64,000 bases of DNA, taken from Tetrahymena elliotti 4EA (taxonomy: Eukaryota > Ciliophora > Oligohymenophorea > Hymenostomatida > Tetrahymenidae). A program made the translations under genes and the position numbers. The stretch lies in contig JH720334.1 in the NCBI GenBank assembly GCA_000231825.2, forward strand, positions 485,804 through 549,803, written 5' to 3'. How positions within the stretch are numbered: position 1 is the first letter of the stretch; each line of letters begins with the position of its first letter. Below the pieces are notes generated by a model, which worked only from the letters and a program-made list of their open reading frames with translations, had not been told where the DNA came from and did no database searches. Of this stretch, positions 37,306 to 50,170 are shown piece after piece.

Positions 37306-39520
37306 TCACAAGTCTTTTTGATAATTTTGTTTTTCTTAGTTTTTGTTTTATTTATTTCCACTCTAAGCTTATTCAGGAGACGAATTTACAGAAATTTCTT
37401 TTCCTATTTAAGAGGAGAAATTATTTTATTAAGTAGGTTTGTTAGCAGATTTTTCTTACTTCTACTGTTAAGTTTAATCAGAATTTTCTATTAAATTTAA
37501 CAAGTCGTCAATTAATTCATAAATAGTGTCATCAAATGATCCATCTAATATTTTTTCATCAATTTATTTATTACTCAGTTTTCCAAGTTCTACAGGATAT
37601 TTTTTTCTCAAGTTATCATAGATTTCTTAGGTTGCCTGTTAATATCTTTCACGTTCTTCCTAGCTTATAGTTGTAAAAATCTCATCATATAATTTTTCAT
37701 ATTATTTATTTAAATCTTCTTTCTCATTTTATTTTTCATCATCATTTTTATTTGATCCTGCTGGCTTAGTCTTTACATATTCTTTTTTATTTTTGTATGT
37801 TTCTTTAACATTTTTTTTCTATTTTTATTCATATTTTTCCTTATTTTAGTTTCTTTTTTATGGAGTTGTTTGAGTTTCTGAATTTAGTTCTTCTTAATTA
37901 ATTTTAGACTCTTTCTTTGTTGCATCTTCATCATTTTTTTTAGACTACTATTCATCTTTCTTTTTTATTTAGTTTAATGGAATGTTTTATTTCTCAAATT
38001 AATCATAGGCTGCCTCTTGTTAATTCTTTGAAAGCTTTTCAATAACTTTTTATAAATCTTAAATAATTTTTTGTTCATCGAAAATAGGTTTAAAATCCTT
38101 TTCTTTATAAAGTTATTCCTAAATTTAGTTTGGCAGTTATTCTTTTATTTTTTAAATTGTTTCTTTTTACTTTCTTTTTCTTTCTTCTTTTGTCAATTTA
38201 ACTCCCTTTTTCATTTAATTGTTTCTATTTGAAACATCCTAATATGGTTGTTTATAATTTGTATGTACAAATATTTCCTTTTCAAAAGAATTTAATATGT
38301 CTTATATTTCTTTAGAGCTTTCGTTAACTTCTACCTCAGGATATTAGTTTTAATCAGCAACATCAGCTTTATCTATACTAAACACTAAATTATCAATTAT
38401 TAAGTAAGGAGAAAAAATAATTTCATTCATTTTATGATCAGAATCAATTTTGTACATCCTAAATTAGTTTTCCATATTCCCTAAATCAAATTAGAGATCT
38501 TTTTTATTTTTTAAATCGTATCCCTTGATATACGATTTCAATTTTTCATACTTATTATATGCAGGGTTCATTTTTGCATAAAAACTTATTATGTTTACTT
38601 TTTAATTAAAAGTAATTTTTCCAAGTTTTTAGCTTGTTAGAATATAAGCATCACTAGGAATAGAATTTAACTAATCTAATCTATCAAAGTATTAATTTTA
38701 TTTATTTGCTACCTACTGTTTTCTTTTATTAAAATAATTTTTAAGATTTTAATTTAATGATTTGAAATATTTTATTTAAATTTTAACTTTTAAAATATCT
38801 TCTTCAAAATAAATAAATTTATTAGTTTTTTTTCATATTTACGGGAAGAAGAAATTAATGTCTGTGAATTAAATCTAAACAAATTCACTTTTAGACATTT
38901 TTGTTGTTTAAGCAGATTGCTATCCTGTACTTAGATGAATTGTATACAATTATTTTAATTCATTGTTCTATTGAGATTCAATAACCTGTTTGTTTATTTC
39001 AATTAATTATTACATTTTTTTTATGCAAATATTTTTATAATACTACCTCAAGTATGTTAAAATCTGCTAAAAGCTTGTAAGGATAGTCTTTTTCTAGTGG
39101 TTTGTAGAATAATTCTTCATCTAATTGAGCTCTACTCTTATCTAAGTAATAATGAGAAGGAAGAAAGTCCTTCTATTTCTTTTAATTACTTGATATTTAT
39201 CTTTGAAGTTCATACATCTTTTATTTTAAGTAGTTTCTCATATTATATGAGTAAAAATTATCTTCTACAATATCATGAGTTGCATTTGAAAGTAACTGGC
39301 AGTAAGGACCTTCTTAATATGAGCACAAATACTCTTTATTTTACTGTTAATTTTCAAAAATATCTAAGAAATATGGATTGATATCTATTTTAGAATCTAA
39401 TTTTTATTTAATAAATTTAGCTTGCTCTTTTAAAGAAAAGCACTCCGTCTATCCAACCATAATGAATAACATAAGAACCACTATTAAAGCTAAAGCCTTA
39501 TTTGAAATTATTTATATCAT
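37306..39520 (-). CDS. Signal-peptide protein rich in Lys, Glu and Gln, 688 aa, three exons
   Basis: Exons on the minus strand: 39047-39520, 38889-38985 and 37306-38801; TGA at 37306-37308. The first 30 residues have a hydrophobic core (Ala-Leu-Ile-Val-Val-Leu-Met-Leu-Phe-Ile-Met-Val-Gly) followed by Gln-Thr-Glu-Cys, a typical secretory signal. An early luminal part has two Cys close together (Leu-Cys-Ser-Tyr, Pro-Tyr-Cys). The C-terminal half is very charged, with Lys/Glu-rich and later Gln/Ser/Asn-rich segments. Intron 1 is 61 nt and well supported. Intron 2 (38802-38888, 87 nt) is less sure: it is a multiple of three, starts GTGAA, and removes an in-frame TGA at 38833-38835. The alternative is a genuine stop or a decayed gene. 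The function is unknown; secretory-granule or cell-surface cargo is possible. Confidence 0.7.
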
Positions 39521-40633
39521 TTTTGTTTTATCAAATAATCTATCTATCTAAATTTATATTCTCTTTTCTTTCTTAATATTTTAAGATTTGATGAAATACA
39601 AATTTCTGACAAGTGTTTGATAAATATAAATTGAAATGAATTCTATTAAGAGTTAGGATTTATTAGATTTACTCATAAACTGTATTGAATATTTACAAGA
39701 TAAGAGTAATTAATATACTATTTTAAGTCTAAATCATTCAAAATTTTTATAATCGTTTTTCAAAAAGAATTAAGAGGAGTTAAGAAATTGTATTGATTGT
39801 TTAAAATAAATAAATAATTATTTTTTCAATTCAATATTTTAGTTTTTAAATACAAACAAATGCTTGTAAACTAAACTATAATTTAAATATTTTATTTTTT
39901 ACTAAGAATGGATATTTAATAATCAGATAATAAAATAAAATAGGTCTATGAAATACTATTCATTAATAATAGTTAAATGGAAAATAGAATTATTATCTTA
40001 AATCTAAATCCAAATTAAATAAATTTAATATTGATTGTTAGCTGATTAAAATTGATTTAAACTAAATCCAAATTAAGTGAAATGTTGATTGGTTGTTAAA
40101 AATTATTTTAAATTGAATTTTATTTATCAGAAATTCTTGAGAGGGATTAGAAAATGCCATTAATTTATATAATTCCTCATCCAAATTTTTGCTAATTTAC
40201 AAATAAAGATTTATATGATTTAAAGGTGTTAATTAATATGATTATGTGCTTCAAGATAAAATAAACAAACAAATCTTGTAAGATATGTGATTAGATTTGA
40301 TGACTAATAAGGAAATAAATATTCATAGATTGATACATGCATACATATACATAATTAAGCTTTGATATATTACCAATAAAAGAATTTTTTGATTGATTTT
40401 TTAAGTGAAATCATATCAAAAAAGAAAGAAATAAATAAAAAATATCATTTTTGGCATGATTTGATAATTAATTATAAATATTTATTAATAATATTCAATA
40501 AGCTCAGATTTGCCTTTTATATTAAAAAGTAGATTTGCCAAATAAAAATTTAAGGTAAGCAAGCTAGCGTACAAACATAAATACAAGCTATCTAGTCTTT
40601 AGTAATAGAATCAAAGTAAAAAATAATTGAGAA
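39521..40633. other. Divergent intergenic region
   Basis: Lies between the starts of the signal-peptide gene (minus) and VPS35L (plus), so it should hold both promoters. AT-rich; no coding frame or recognisable element. Confidence 0.6.
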
Positions 40634-43600
40634 ATGTCAGCTGAGCCACTGTAAATTTATTAAATAATCTATTTATTATTTATTAGACTTACAATTTATA
40701 TTATTAATGCTTTTTTCAAAATGTATTCATCAAAAGTGTTATCAAAGATAGAGACTATCAATTTTTAGAGAAAAATCGTCGTAAAAAATTCTAGCAGACA
40801 TCAAGGAACCCTTTGAAAGAAGATCGCTCTAAGATGAAGTAAGTTAAAAATAATAACTTGCTTGCTCAAATAAACAAAGCAGGTGCAGAATCTAAAGTAG
40901 TAATTAAAACAGAAGGAGGATTTGTTGATCCTCTTTCTCGTTTGAAATCAAAGCCTGCTAATCCTCTAGTTCGTATTCCTATCAAAAATCCTTTAATGAA
41001 TGTAAATGCATAAAACCTTGATTAGAAAATTTAATTGATTGAGCATTTTGCTCGCTTAAAATTCTTTTTGACATTTTTTAATTTGTTAATAAATAATATA
41101 ATAGAACAAGCCTTAGTAAGAAGAAGAAGAAAAACCAGAATAGCCTGATCCCCTTGCCAGAAAGATTGTTATGAATACTACAACTGATTAATCAGAGGCT
41201 GTTAAGGGTGAAGAATAGGACAACTAACATTGGGAAATAATTCGTAAAGAATATGTCAAAGCTTTTGACTTAAATATTAGAAATCTTAGTGGATAAGTCA
41301 ATAATGTAAATAAATTAAATTAAATGTTAACTCAAATGAGAATATTAATTATCAAAATAGCCTTTTGGAAGTAGTGTAGTATCTGAAGAAAGAAAAAATA
41401 AATAGGTTTAGTCTGGTGGTAATAGATATGAGTAAGATAAAACTTACACCTCACAAAAAATCCAAGTGGTAAATGAATTTATTGGTTTAAAAAGATGCAA
41501 TTTTAATTTATTTTGTTAATATCAATAAAAGCAAACAATTGCTATGAAAACTTACATTGAAAATCTTATAGAAATGCATTCAAAAATGAGAAGAAAATGG
41601 AATGACTAAGACAAAGTATCTTCATTTGCTTTAAAATAATTAATAACAATTTCAACTTTTGATTTACCATTATGGGATAATTAATAATTTTTATTCTTGT
41701 TAAATAGGTAGGAACCCTTCAAATCACTATTTAAGCCATTAAATTATTTGCAGATAATGATTAACCAAGATTTGCTCCTTATAAATATGTCTACATTATG
41801 GATATTTTAGATAGTTTCTCCAAATTTGTTTTCTAGAGAATGAAAAAACTCTCATTCCCTTAATACACTTCTGAAAAACTTAAAACTTTAACTTTCTTTG
41901 AGATATCAGGTGCAAACATCCCAGAAAGTGCTTAAGAAATTTGCAGAAATTGGCTTAGAAAAGTTAGCTCAATTAGAGAACTTGTTCCAAGAATTTACAT
42001 CGAAGCGGCATTATTACCTATTTACTACTTTATTGATTCTACTAAGGTAAACTAAAATATTTTAAGATGAAATCAATGAGTCAAAAGTAGATTTTAACAT
42101 TTTATTTTATTTTAATAAAAGATTCAACAAAACCTCTTTAAGTTAAGTTTCTAAAGCAGATGTATTGGTGATTACATCAATTCTGTTAATTATAGTACTT
42201 TCATTCTTCGTATTGGAGCTGAATTGCTTCCTAAAGAAAAATCTCATATTTTATTGATGTTGGAAGATTTCTTTTACTATATGAAATAGAGTAATTTATT
42301 TGATTTAGGAATTCAATAAAATGTTAAATTATTTTTATTAAAGGTTAATTTGGTTAATCTGGATTCTCAACTGATGAATACTTAAAATTATTTGACCCTT
42401 TTCTTGCTACTGCTTTCAGAATTTACAGTGAAAATTGTAGTGATTAGGAATTCAGTGAGTTGTTTTCTATTTATTAGGGTAGTAACCAGCACTCTGAAAT
42501 TTTATCTAAAATTATTTAAACCTTTTCTCCTGAATTGATTTCAAAGTATTCAAGCGAAATCTTTTTAATCATTTCTTCATATCACATTGAATATAAATTT
42601 AAGATGTACACAATATTCTTGCCTAAGCTTTCTCGTGGTATCCTATCATTGAATACAACTCCAGTAAACCAAATTTTATTACTTCTTAATTTTAAAACCT
42701 TTTCTTTAAATAAATAAAATTAAAAAATTTTATATTTTGAATTGAAAAGATTGAAATATGCAATTTGGTTTGGATTGATTTAAAGTAAGTCACTAAAATA
42801 GATGTATTCTTAACTATTTTGGTTTCATTCATAGAGTTAATTAATAAGTGCTTCAAAGGATATCAAAAAACTAAGATCTTCTCAAGCATCATTGAAAAAT
42901 TCAATGACTTATTCTAACAAGTCGATACATCAAATGAAAAAAATAACTAAACTTTGCTTAAATTAGAATAATTCATTAAGTCTATCTTGACCACATGCGA
43001 TGATATTAGAGAAATATTGACTATTGAACCTTTCCTTCAATTCATTTCTTTCTTCCCTCCTTAACTCAAGTATAATGTTAGTAAAGATGTTCTTGGTATG
43101 TTCATGGAAAGAGAAAAAATTGAGAAGTTATCTGATCCCATAGCAGTTCACTCAATTCTTTAAAGTAAAATATTATTAAAATAAAAAAATTTGAAATTAA
43201 AAAATATTTCTTGATTTTATGATAAAATTAAATTAATAATTAGATACATAAAATATTAACTTAAATAAAATTAACTAATTAAATGTTGTTAAAATAAAAT
43301 TTAGTTGCAAATAATTTAAAAGAGGGTGATAAAAAATAAGAAGATCCTAAGCAATTATTCACTTTACTAAAATCATTTTTTGAAAAAATTGATTTCGGTA
43401 GAAACTTAGAATAAATGCTAAACTTATACACTGAAATTAGAGCTAATTTTGGTCATATTAATGAGGTTGTTGAATATGTCATTAATAAAGTTTCAAATTT
43501 AACATTTGTTGCTAAAAATATGTTCACTTCTCAAAAAATGTAAAAGAAAATTACAGGTTTCTTACAAGCTTGTGTTGCATTTTGCTATATTACTATTCCT

Positions 43601-44676
43601 ATGATAGAAAGTCCTTTGTTACAGTTTAAGTATTATTACATGAATTCATCAAGTAACATACTATTTAAATCTAATACCCAACGAGTTATTTTTAAATTAT
43701 TTCTAAATAGTTGCACTTCTTCATAACTTGATTTCATAGGCTGAATCTTCTTTCAAAACTGCTTTGTCTATTTTGGCTGATCTTCCAGAATAAATCAATG
43801 GAAAAAATGTTGATGAATTAGTAATTAGAGATTTGTAAAGTATGGTTTCCTTTATGATTGTTTTACCAGATAATCCTGAAAGTGATATTCTCCACCTTTA
43901 CTCTGGTTTCATTACACTTTTAAGTTCATTTAAATGGTAATTAAAATTTAATGCATCATTCACTTTCTTTAACAATTAGGAGAAAAATTTTATTAAAGTT
44001 TTATTTCAGTTTTTGAAGCGTGATTTAATTGAATAGGTCATAAAGAAATGGAGAAAGCTACAAACTTAGTTTGATAAAAGATTTAATAGCATATTTGTGC
44101 ATTTAAAAGTAAGAGAACTTCCCTTATCATATTGAAGGTGTTAGATCCAATGATAAGCTTTTCGTTGATTAAGAATTCAAGGCAACAGTTGTTGACCAAG
44201 TTAGCAATTTACTTTATAAAATTTAAGAAATAATTCCTGAAATAGCTCCTAAAAACTATGATCAACAAGTAATTTAGAAATAAAAAAATGAATAGATTTT
44301 AAATAAATTAAATCAAAATATTTTTAGGAAAATAGATTGTTGATTAGAAATATTTGCCATGCAATAAATACTATATTAATGTATGTTGAAGCAAACAGAG
44401 TTGTTAAATCTGTAATTTCTCAACTGATGAATGTTATTAATAAAAAATGTAATGACCTAAATAGAGATGCATTTGGAAAAAAGATTATAGATGAATTATA
44501 AAGTTTAATAAAGCAAACTATTTCTAATGTGGAAAAGAATGCCAAAGTAATAATTTTTATTTATCAAAAACATTCTTTCAATATTATTTTAAAACAATAA
44601 ATAGGAAGTCAAAGACTTTTCAGTCTTCAAAGATAGTATCATAGCAATTATAGAATCTGTTAAAAAGTAAAAATGA
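40634..44676 (+). CDS. VPS35L: VPS35L, Retriever complex subunit (VPS35-like), 1,013 aa, 14 exons
   Basis: Exons 40634-40650, 40737-41001, 41105-41305, 41361-41468, 41532-41615, 41708-42046, 42122-42290, 42344-42663, 42750-43164, 43305-43652, 43711-44036, 44110-44268, 44328-44546 and 44605-44676; TGA at 44674-44676. Family hallmarks are visible: Val-Ser-Ser-Ile-Arg-Glu-Leu-Val-Pro-Arg-Ile-Tyr followed by Glu-Ala-Ala-Leu-Leu in exon 6, Asp-Phe-Gly-Arg-Asn-Leu-Glu-Gln and Ala-Cys-Val-Ala-Phe-Cys-Tyr-Ile-Thr-Ile-Pro in exon 10, and Ser-Gln-Ala-Glu-Ser-Ser-Phe-Lys plus Val-Leu-Pro-Asp-Asn-Pro-Glu in exon 11. These match VPS35L rather than classical VPS35. Length is close to the animal protein (about 960). 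VPS35L pairs with VPS26C and VPS29 in Retriever, which recycles membrane cargo from endosomes. Intron 44037-44109 starts GTCAT and is the least certain junction; it was chosen because it restores the alignment with Tyr-His-Ile. Confidence 0.93.
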
Positions 44677-45627
44677 TAAAAAATCAACCAAAAAACACCA
44701 ACCAATCAATTTAAATAAATAGCAATAATAAAAATAAAAAAATTTGTTAATTTTTTGTATTTTTGTTCACCTATTTTTTGTAAATAAATTTATTAAATCA
44801 TTCATTTCATTATTCACTCTCAAAATATTATTTTTTAAATATGAAAATACATATTTATGTCAAACTAATTTTTTAAATACCAGAATAAAGTCATGATTTA
44901 AATTCTTAAAAAAATAAATAATTTAAGTATTAGTAGGAAGATATTTATGAGTTTATTATGTAAAGAGAATAAATTTCAAAGAAAAATTTTAACAGATATT
45001 AAAATATTAATTTGATGATTGAATCTAAAACAGTTGGGTAAGTAAATAAATAAAGATTAAAAATAAGTGTATAGGTACCTATTTAAGATTGTAAGTACAT
45101 ATGAAATACAACAAGATAAAGTATTGAATTAAATTATTATATTTATTAATTACAGTTATAAATAATATGTTTTTAATTGTTTTTTTTGTTTTTGTTTGTT
45201 TTTTTGTTTGTCAAGTTAATTTACTTTTTTAGAATTCTAACAACACTTTAAGTATTGATTTTTTAATGTTTTTATATGTTTATTTACTGCTACTTGTGTT
45301 TTATTCATGTTTGTTTGTAAGTATGAATGTTTTTAGCTACCGTCTACGTCCTTTTACTATTTAGAGTTTTTATCTTATTAGAATTTTATTGCCTAAGCTT
45401 TATTCTTAAAATGTTGACTTCAAAGAGTATAAGCGAATGTGTATGAGAGTCATGAGTGAATAAATAGTAAGCCGATTAAGTGAGGCTTCTCAATAAGAAA
45501 ATATAATAATTAGATTAAATAAAATTTAATGTTTAGTTTAATTAATAAAAATGAAATTTTTGTTATTGATTTCTACTATTAAGATAGAAATAATAATAGT
45601 TATTTGCTTTCAAATATAGCAAGCATC
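44677..45627. other. Convergent intergenic region
   Basis: Between the 3' ends of VPS35L and MLH1. AT-rich with T/G-rich low-complexity runs near 45180-45215. No gene or structured element seen. Confidence 0.6.
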
Positions 45628-48600
45628 TCAACATCTTTCAAAGATCTTATATGCATCTTCTTGTTTAAAAAGCTTTACTGTAAACTCACTAATATCTAAT
45701 TTAGGTAGAGAAAGCTTTTTTTTAATCATCGAGAGCATTACTTATTCAAAGAAATCATCCCATTTTTACTTTTATGTTTCTTAAAAATGCTCTCTTTATA
45801 ATTGATTTTTAAAGGATTTTTCTAATTGCCATCCAAAGTAGAATGATAATTCATTGGCCAATCCCAAACCAGACTGTAAAATATCACTAAAGTTAACCTT
45901 TTTTAATATAAAAACAATCTTAATTATTATTATAAATATTTCTTTGTTTGTTTACTTTTGTGATGATTCTCAACAGAATGTAAGAAATGTCTTTAAAATT
46001 ATTGTCATTTTCAAATAAATTGAATAAATTAGGGAAAGCAACTAGCTTTTAATCTTTAATAACTATGCCTACAGAGTCTTTTAAAAAATCACTCAGCAAG
46101 CAAAATTGTTCGATGTATGTCTTATTTTAAAAAAAAAATAATTTAGAGATAAATAAGTTGCTATTTTTTATATTTACATCAATGTGAGAGAGATGGAATT
46201 GCTTTTTCTCATAAGGGATTTCATCGAAATTCATCAAAAAATACTACAAAATGTCTTTTAGATCTATTGCTTAATTTAGCTCGACTGATTTAATCTATCC
46301 AAAATTTCTTAGAATTTCAAACTTGAATATTTCTTAGCTTTTTTATTTTATAATTTAAAATTATTATGAGATCAAATATTTCTTTTAACTGAAATTTTTT
46401 AAAATCGTTTTTGCTAGTATAGAAATTTACCATATTGGAATAGAGTTGATAAGATAGAGGTCGTCTCTGTATTGAGCTAAGAAATGATTAGAAGAAATAC
46501 AGCCAACATATGTAAGATTTTTAAAGAAAGAGCTTGTTGATTCATCAACATCTTGGCTCCTCAACTACAAAAGTTATTGTTAAACCTGAATACGTGGATT
46601 ATTTACAGAAGCATTAGTTCTATTGTTCGCATTAGAACGGGAATTATCTTCAATTTAATTTGAACTTCCAATATTATTAGAAGAATTTTAGTTTCTCTCA
46701 TCATTTAACATTTTTTTCTTTTTAATCATATCAACAGGTTCTTCATCTAAATCTTATTCACTTATTTGATGTTCTTCTTTAAGTTCTTCCAAAGAATCAT
46801 TGTTTTGACTGTTTTTTTAATTTTAATTGTTATTTCCTTCTTCTGAGCTTTCCATTGAAAAGAATCTCGTGATTTTCTAATCTCTGGGATCAACACGAAT
46901 CTGCTTTGTAGGTTAGTAATAATTTCCATTTTAATTTGACTAACTGACCTATGTTCCAAAATAAAGCTAGCTTGAGCTGCTTCTTTTTACGTTAGCACTC
47001 TCAAATGAAGAGGTTCTTGAAGTAATGTTAGCTTAAAGCTATTTGATGACTCCATAATTTTTCAAGTTTTCAAAGATCCATGATTCGATTTCTTTAGCTA
47101 TTTCGTATTCAAATAAGAATTTAACTTCCTTTTTTGTAGGATGAACATTAGGGTCTAAATTCTTAGGATTCATTTCTAAACTAAGATAACAAAAATATCC
47201 ACCTTCTTCCTCATGGATACTCTTTTTATTAAATTTAAAAAAACTGATATTATGATGAAGAAAATTTAAAAATATTCATTAAAAGATATTAAAATTAATT
47301 AATTAATTAATTTACCTAATAGCAAGATTGATAAGAACGTTCAATTGCTTTTTTGATTGTTTCACACTCAACCAAACGATTATTTATAAAGAGAGTAATT
47401 TCTTTGTACTTTTTAGTGGCTCCAATATTTGAAAATGTTCCTTGGAATTTTACTTAGTATTCTGTAGATTAGCTTTCACAAGAAGTGAAGCTTTTATCAG
47501 CAATCTTGGTGATTGATTACATAATTTGCTCTCTTCTCTTAAAAATTATAAATAATTGATTAAATAAAATTTATTAATGTAATTCAAGTGTACTTGTATT
47601 TCTGTTGAACCTAGCACACTATGAGATGAGAATTAAATTTAATTATCACATTTGAATTTAAATCTCAATTTAGCATGGTGCATTGCAAATTATCCTATTA
47701 GTTTCAGTACTCTTTTTTTTTCTTCATTGACATTTAAACTTTTTCTTCTATTTAATTTAAAAAAGAATTATGTTATGTCATAAGAAACATTTTTTCAAAC
47801 AAATTAAGTAGAAGAATTTATGAAAAAATTTGTTTATTTATTTTTTTGATTTTTTGAATTGCTGACCAAATCTCATTAGCCTTTTGTAATTAAATTACGT
47901 GGATGATATTATAAAATATTTGGTTTTAAGTAAAATTAGATTAAAGGGAATAAGTAGAAAGAAGAAAGAAGTGGGTAGAGTTATTAGGTTAAATAAAAGG
48001 AAATATCATCAAGTTAAAATAATAGTCAGTTTAACCTAATAATCAAAAAAAAAGTGAGCTCATTCATTCTAATTTATAATAATCTAAATCAATTTAATTA
48101 GTTTATTGCTATCTCATAACTTAATTTTTATTAGTGGCCAAAAAGCATTTAAAAAATATTCATTAGAAGATAATTCATAAATAAGTAAAAAAGGATTTTT
48201 TTCAATTATTTATTTGTTTGTTTGCTTAGCTTTCCTCATTTTTGCTTGCTTTTAAATTTCTGAATTGACAATGCTTCTAAATTTTGAGTATTTGAATAAA
48301 ATAATTAATGTAATGAGAAGTTGAAATAAAAATACTCAAAACTTCATTGAGATTATTAACATATTTTTTAAATTTAACTTTCACCTTCTAAATCAAGAAG
48401 AAAAAAAGTAAAGCCAAATGATTATAATTTCTTTTCGAATATTCGTAGACCCCCTATTTTATTGAATGATAGTACTTTCTTTCTAATCTCAATTAATAAT
48501 ATAAACTTCTTCATTCACTAAATAACTCAAAATTATTCTCTCTCTAAAGCTTCAATAGCTTAAAAGCTTAAACATTTTTATTCAAAACATGCAATAATTT

Positions 48601-50036
48601 TTGAAATAAAAAAGAGTTCTAAATTTGGCTGTTATTTTTGTTTGATTTCTGTTGGCTCAATTTATCAAACATCTTAAATGCATAATAAACAACTCAACTC
48701 TTATTCTCTTTTAACTAATTTTTTATTGGTTTACCCTATCAAGAATTAAAAATATTTTATATTTTTAGAAAGCTGTTGGTAGCTTTGAATAGTTTTTTTA
48801 CTAGAATTGGGTATTAATTATATTTTTTATTTAATTTGCCATTTAATGTTTGTTCGTATGAACCAAAAATTAATATAAATGAATGTATGAATGAATGACA
48901 AAGTTTTTATGAGCTTTCAAAACTAAAAATTTTTCTTAAGTGTGAATAGAATATATTTATTGACGAATATAGTATTTTGATTTTATCATAAATGAATGGC
49001 TCTAATCCTTTAGTTTATATCTCAACAAATTATTTTTAATTTATAATTCAGTTTACCTTGCATCATAGTTAAAAAACAAATCTTATACATCAACGGTAGT
49101 TCCTTCTGTACAGTTTACTGCTTCAGGCTCTTTAGCAATCATTAAACCATTTTTGAAGCTTGCTTTGTACCCAAGGTCAGAATTAGGTTTTCGAGATGTG
49201 ATTCTCAAGTTAGAGACAAAAGAAATAGAGGCCAAGGCTTCTCCTCTAAATCCAAATGAGACTAGGCTTTGTAAATCATTAAATTCATTGATTTTTGAGG
49301 TTGCAAACCTCTCACAGAGAAGCGGAAAATCATCTTTATGAATACCTGAACCATTATCTTCTACAATAAGCTACTTTAACCCTCCTTATACTAACCCTAC
49401 TGAAATCTCACTTGATCCAGCATCAAGACAGTTCTCAATAAGCTCCTTAACAGCTATTTGAATAATTTCAATAAAAAATGTTAATAAAAGATTGTTTGGT
49501 ATTAATTTGTTTCATTAAATTAATTCGTAAACACCCTTTCATTTCTTAGCACATTCTCCTTTATTATAAAAATACCAAGCAAACAATATTCCTAAATTTA
49601 CTGAAAATCTAATTTATACTTAAGAAAATAATCAGGAATAGCTTAATTTTACTCTAAATTTCTGCTGAATAGAATGTATTGTTTCATAATAACTATGGAA
49701 CAATACCCCAAAATAACTATAAATGTATTTGAAGTTAGTATTTAGGCTTTTGAACTCATGTAAGGTTTGTTATTTGAATTGATTTTAAAGTCTAATTAGT
49801 TTTGATTTGATGATCAATCATTATACTTGAAGGTTAATCAAAGGAGTGGTGGCTGTTTGCATAAGAAAGAAGGCAGTATATGCCAAGGAAACCAGAATAG
49901 GGTATAAGAAGAAATATAAGTAAATACCTGCAGATGGGCGCTAAACTACTTCACCAGCTGCTATCTTATCGATAAGCTCTTAAGGGAGCTTCTTGATCTG
50001 AGGACCAGTATTTTCTAAGGGTTAGGAATTATTCAT
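45628..50036 (-). CDS. MLH1: DNA mismatch repair protein MLH1, 772 aa, eight exons
   Basis: Exons on the minus strand: 49928-50036, 49057-49453, 47594-47747, 47316-47537, 46431-47221, 46178-46388, 45956-46120 and 45628-45897; TGA at 45628-45630. The GHKL ATPase motifs are intact: Glu-Leu-Ile-Glu43-Asn-Cys-Leu-Asp-Ala-Gly, Val-Glu-Asp69-Asn-Gly-Ser-Gly-Ile, Phe-Ala-Thr-Ser-Lys-Ile, and Gly-Phe-Arg-Gly-Glu-Ala-Leu-Ala-Ser-Ile. The next signature is Asn-Val-His-Pro-Thr-Lys-Lys-Glu-Val, then a polar linker, then a C-terminal dimerisation domain ending Phe-Glu-Arg-Cys, the classical MLH1 end. MLH1 pairs with PMS-type partners as MutL-alpha in mismatch repair and acts in meiotic crossing over. The length is near the usual 750-770. 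Introns are 42-94 nt apart from 474 and 1,309 nt. The intron-like GT-AG of 21 nt at 46565-46585 was rejected because it reads in frame. Start ATG precedes the conserved Lys-Leu-Pro-Gln-Glu-Leu-Ile. Confidence 0.97.
47981..48042. repeat. 13-bp perfect inverted repeat inside the long MLH1 intron
   Basis: TTATTAGGTTAAA at 47981-47993 is matched by its exact reverse complement TTTAACCTAATAA at 48030-48042, with 36 nt between. Positioned inside the 1,309-nt intron 47748-49056 of MLH1. The loop and flanks have more G than the rest of the intron. Confidence 0.85.
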
Positions 50037-50170
50037 ATACCTATGTATATTCAATTACTTTTTTTATGTATATTTAATAAATTAAATACATTATAATTAG
50101 ATTGATATCTTGTTTTTTTAATAATCCTTTATATAATACATTCTTTTTCTTAATCAATTTGCTATACCAA

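Noticed and set aside
37285..37494. Hydrophobic plus-strand ORF
   Set aside because: It lies antisense to the Gln/Lys-rich end of the signal-peptide gene; its hydrophobicity mirrors that composition.
43933..43975. A possible 43-nt intron in VPS35L (GTAATT to AATTAG)
   Set aside because: Removing it breaks the frame, while the sequence reads through in frame.
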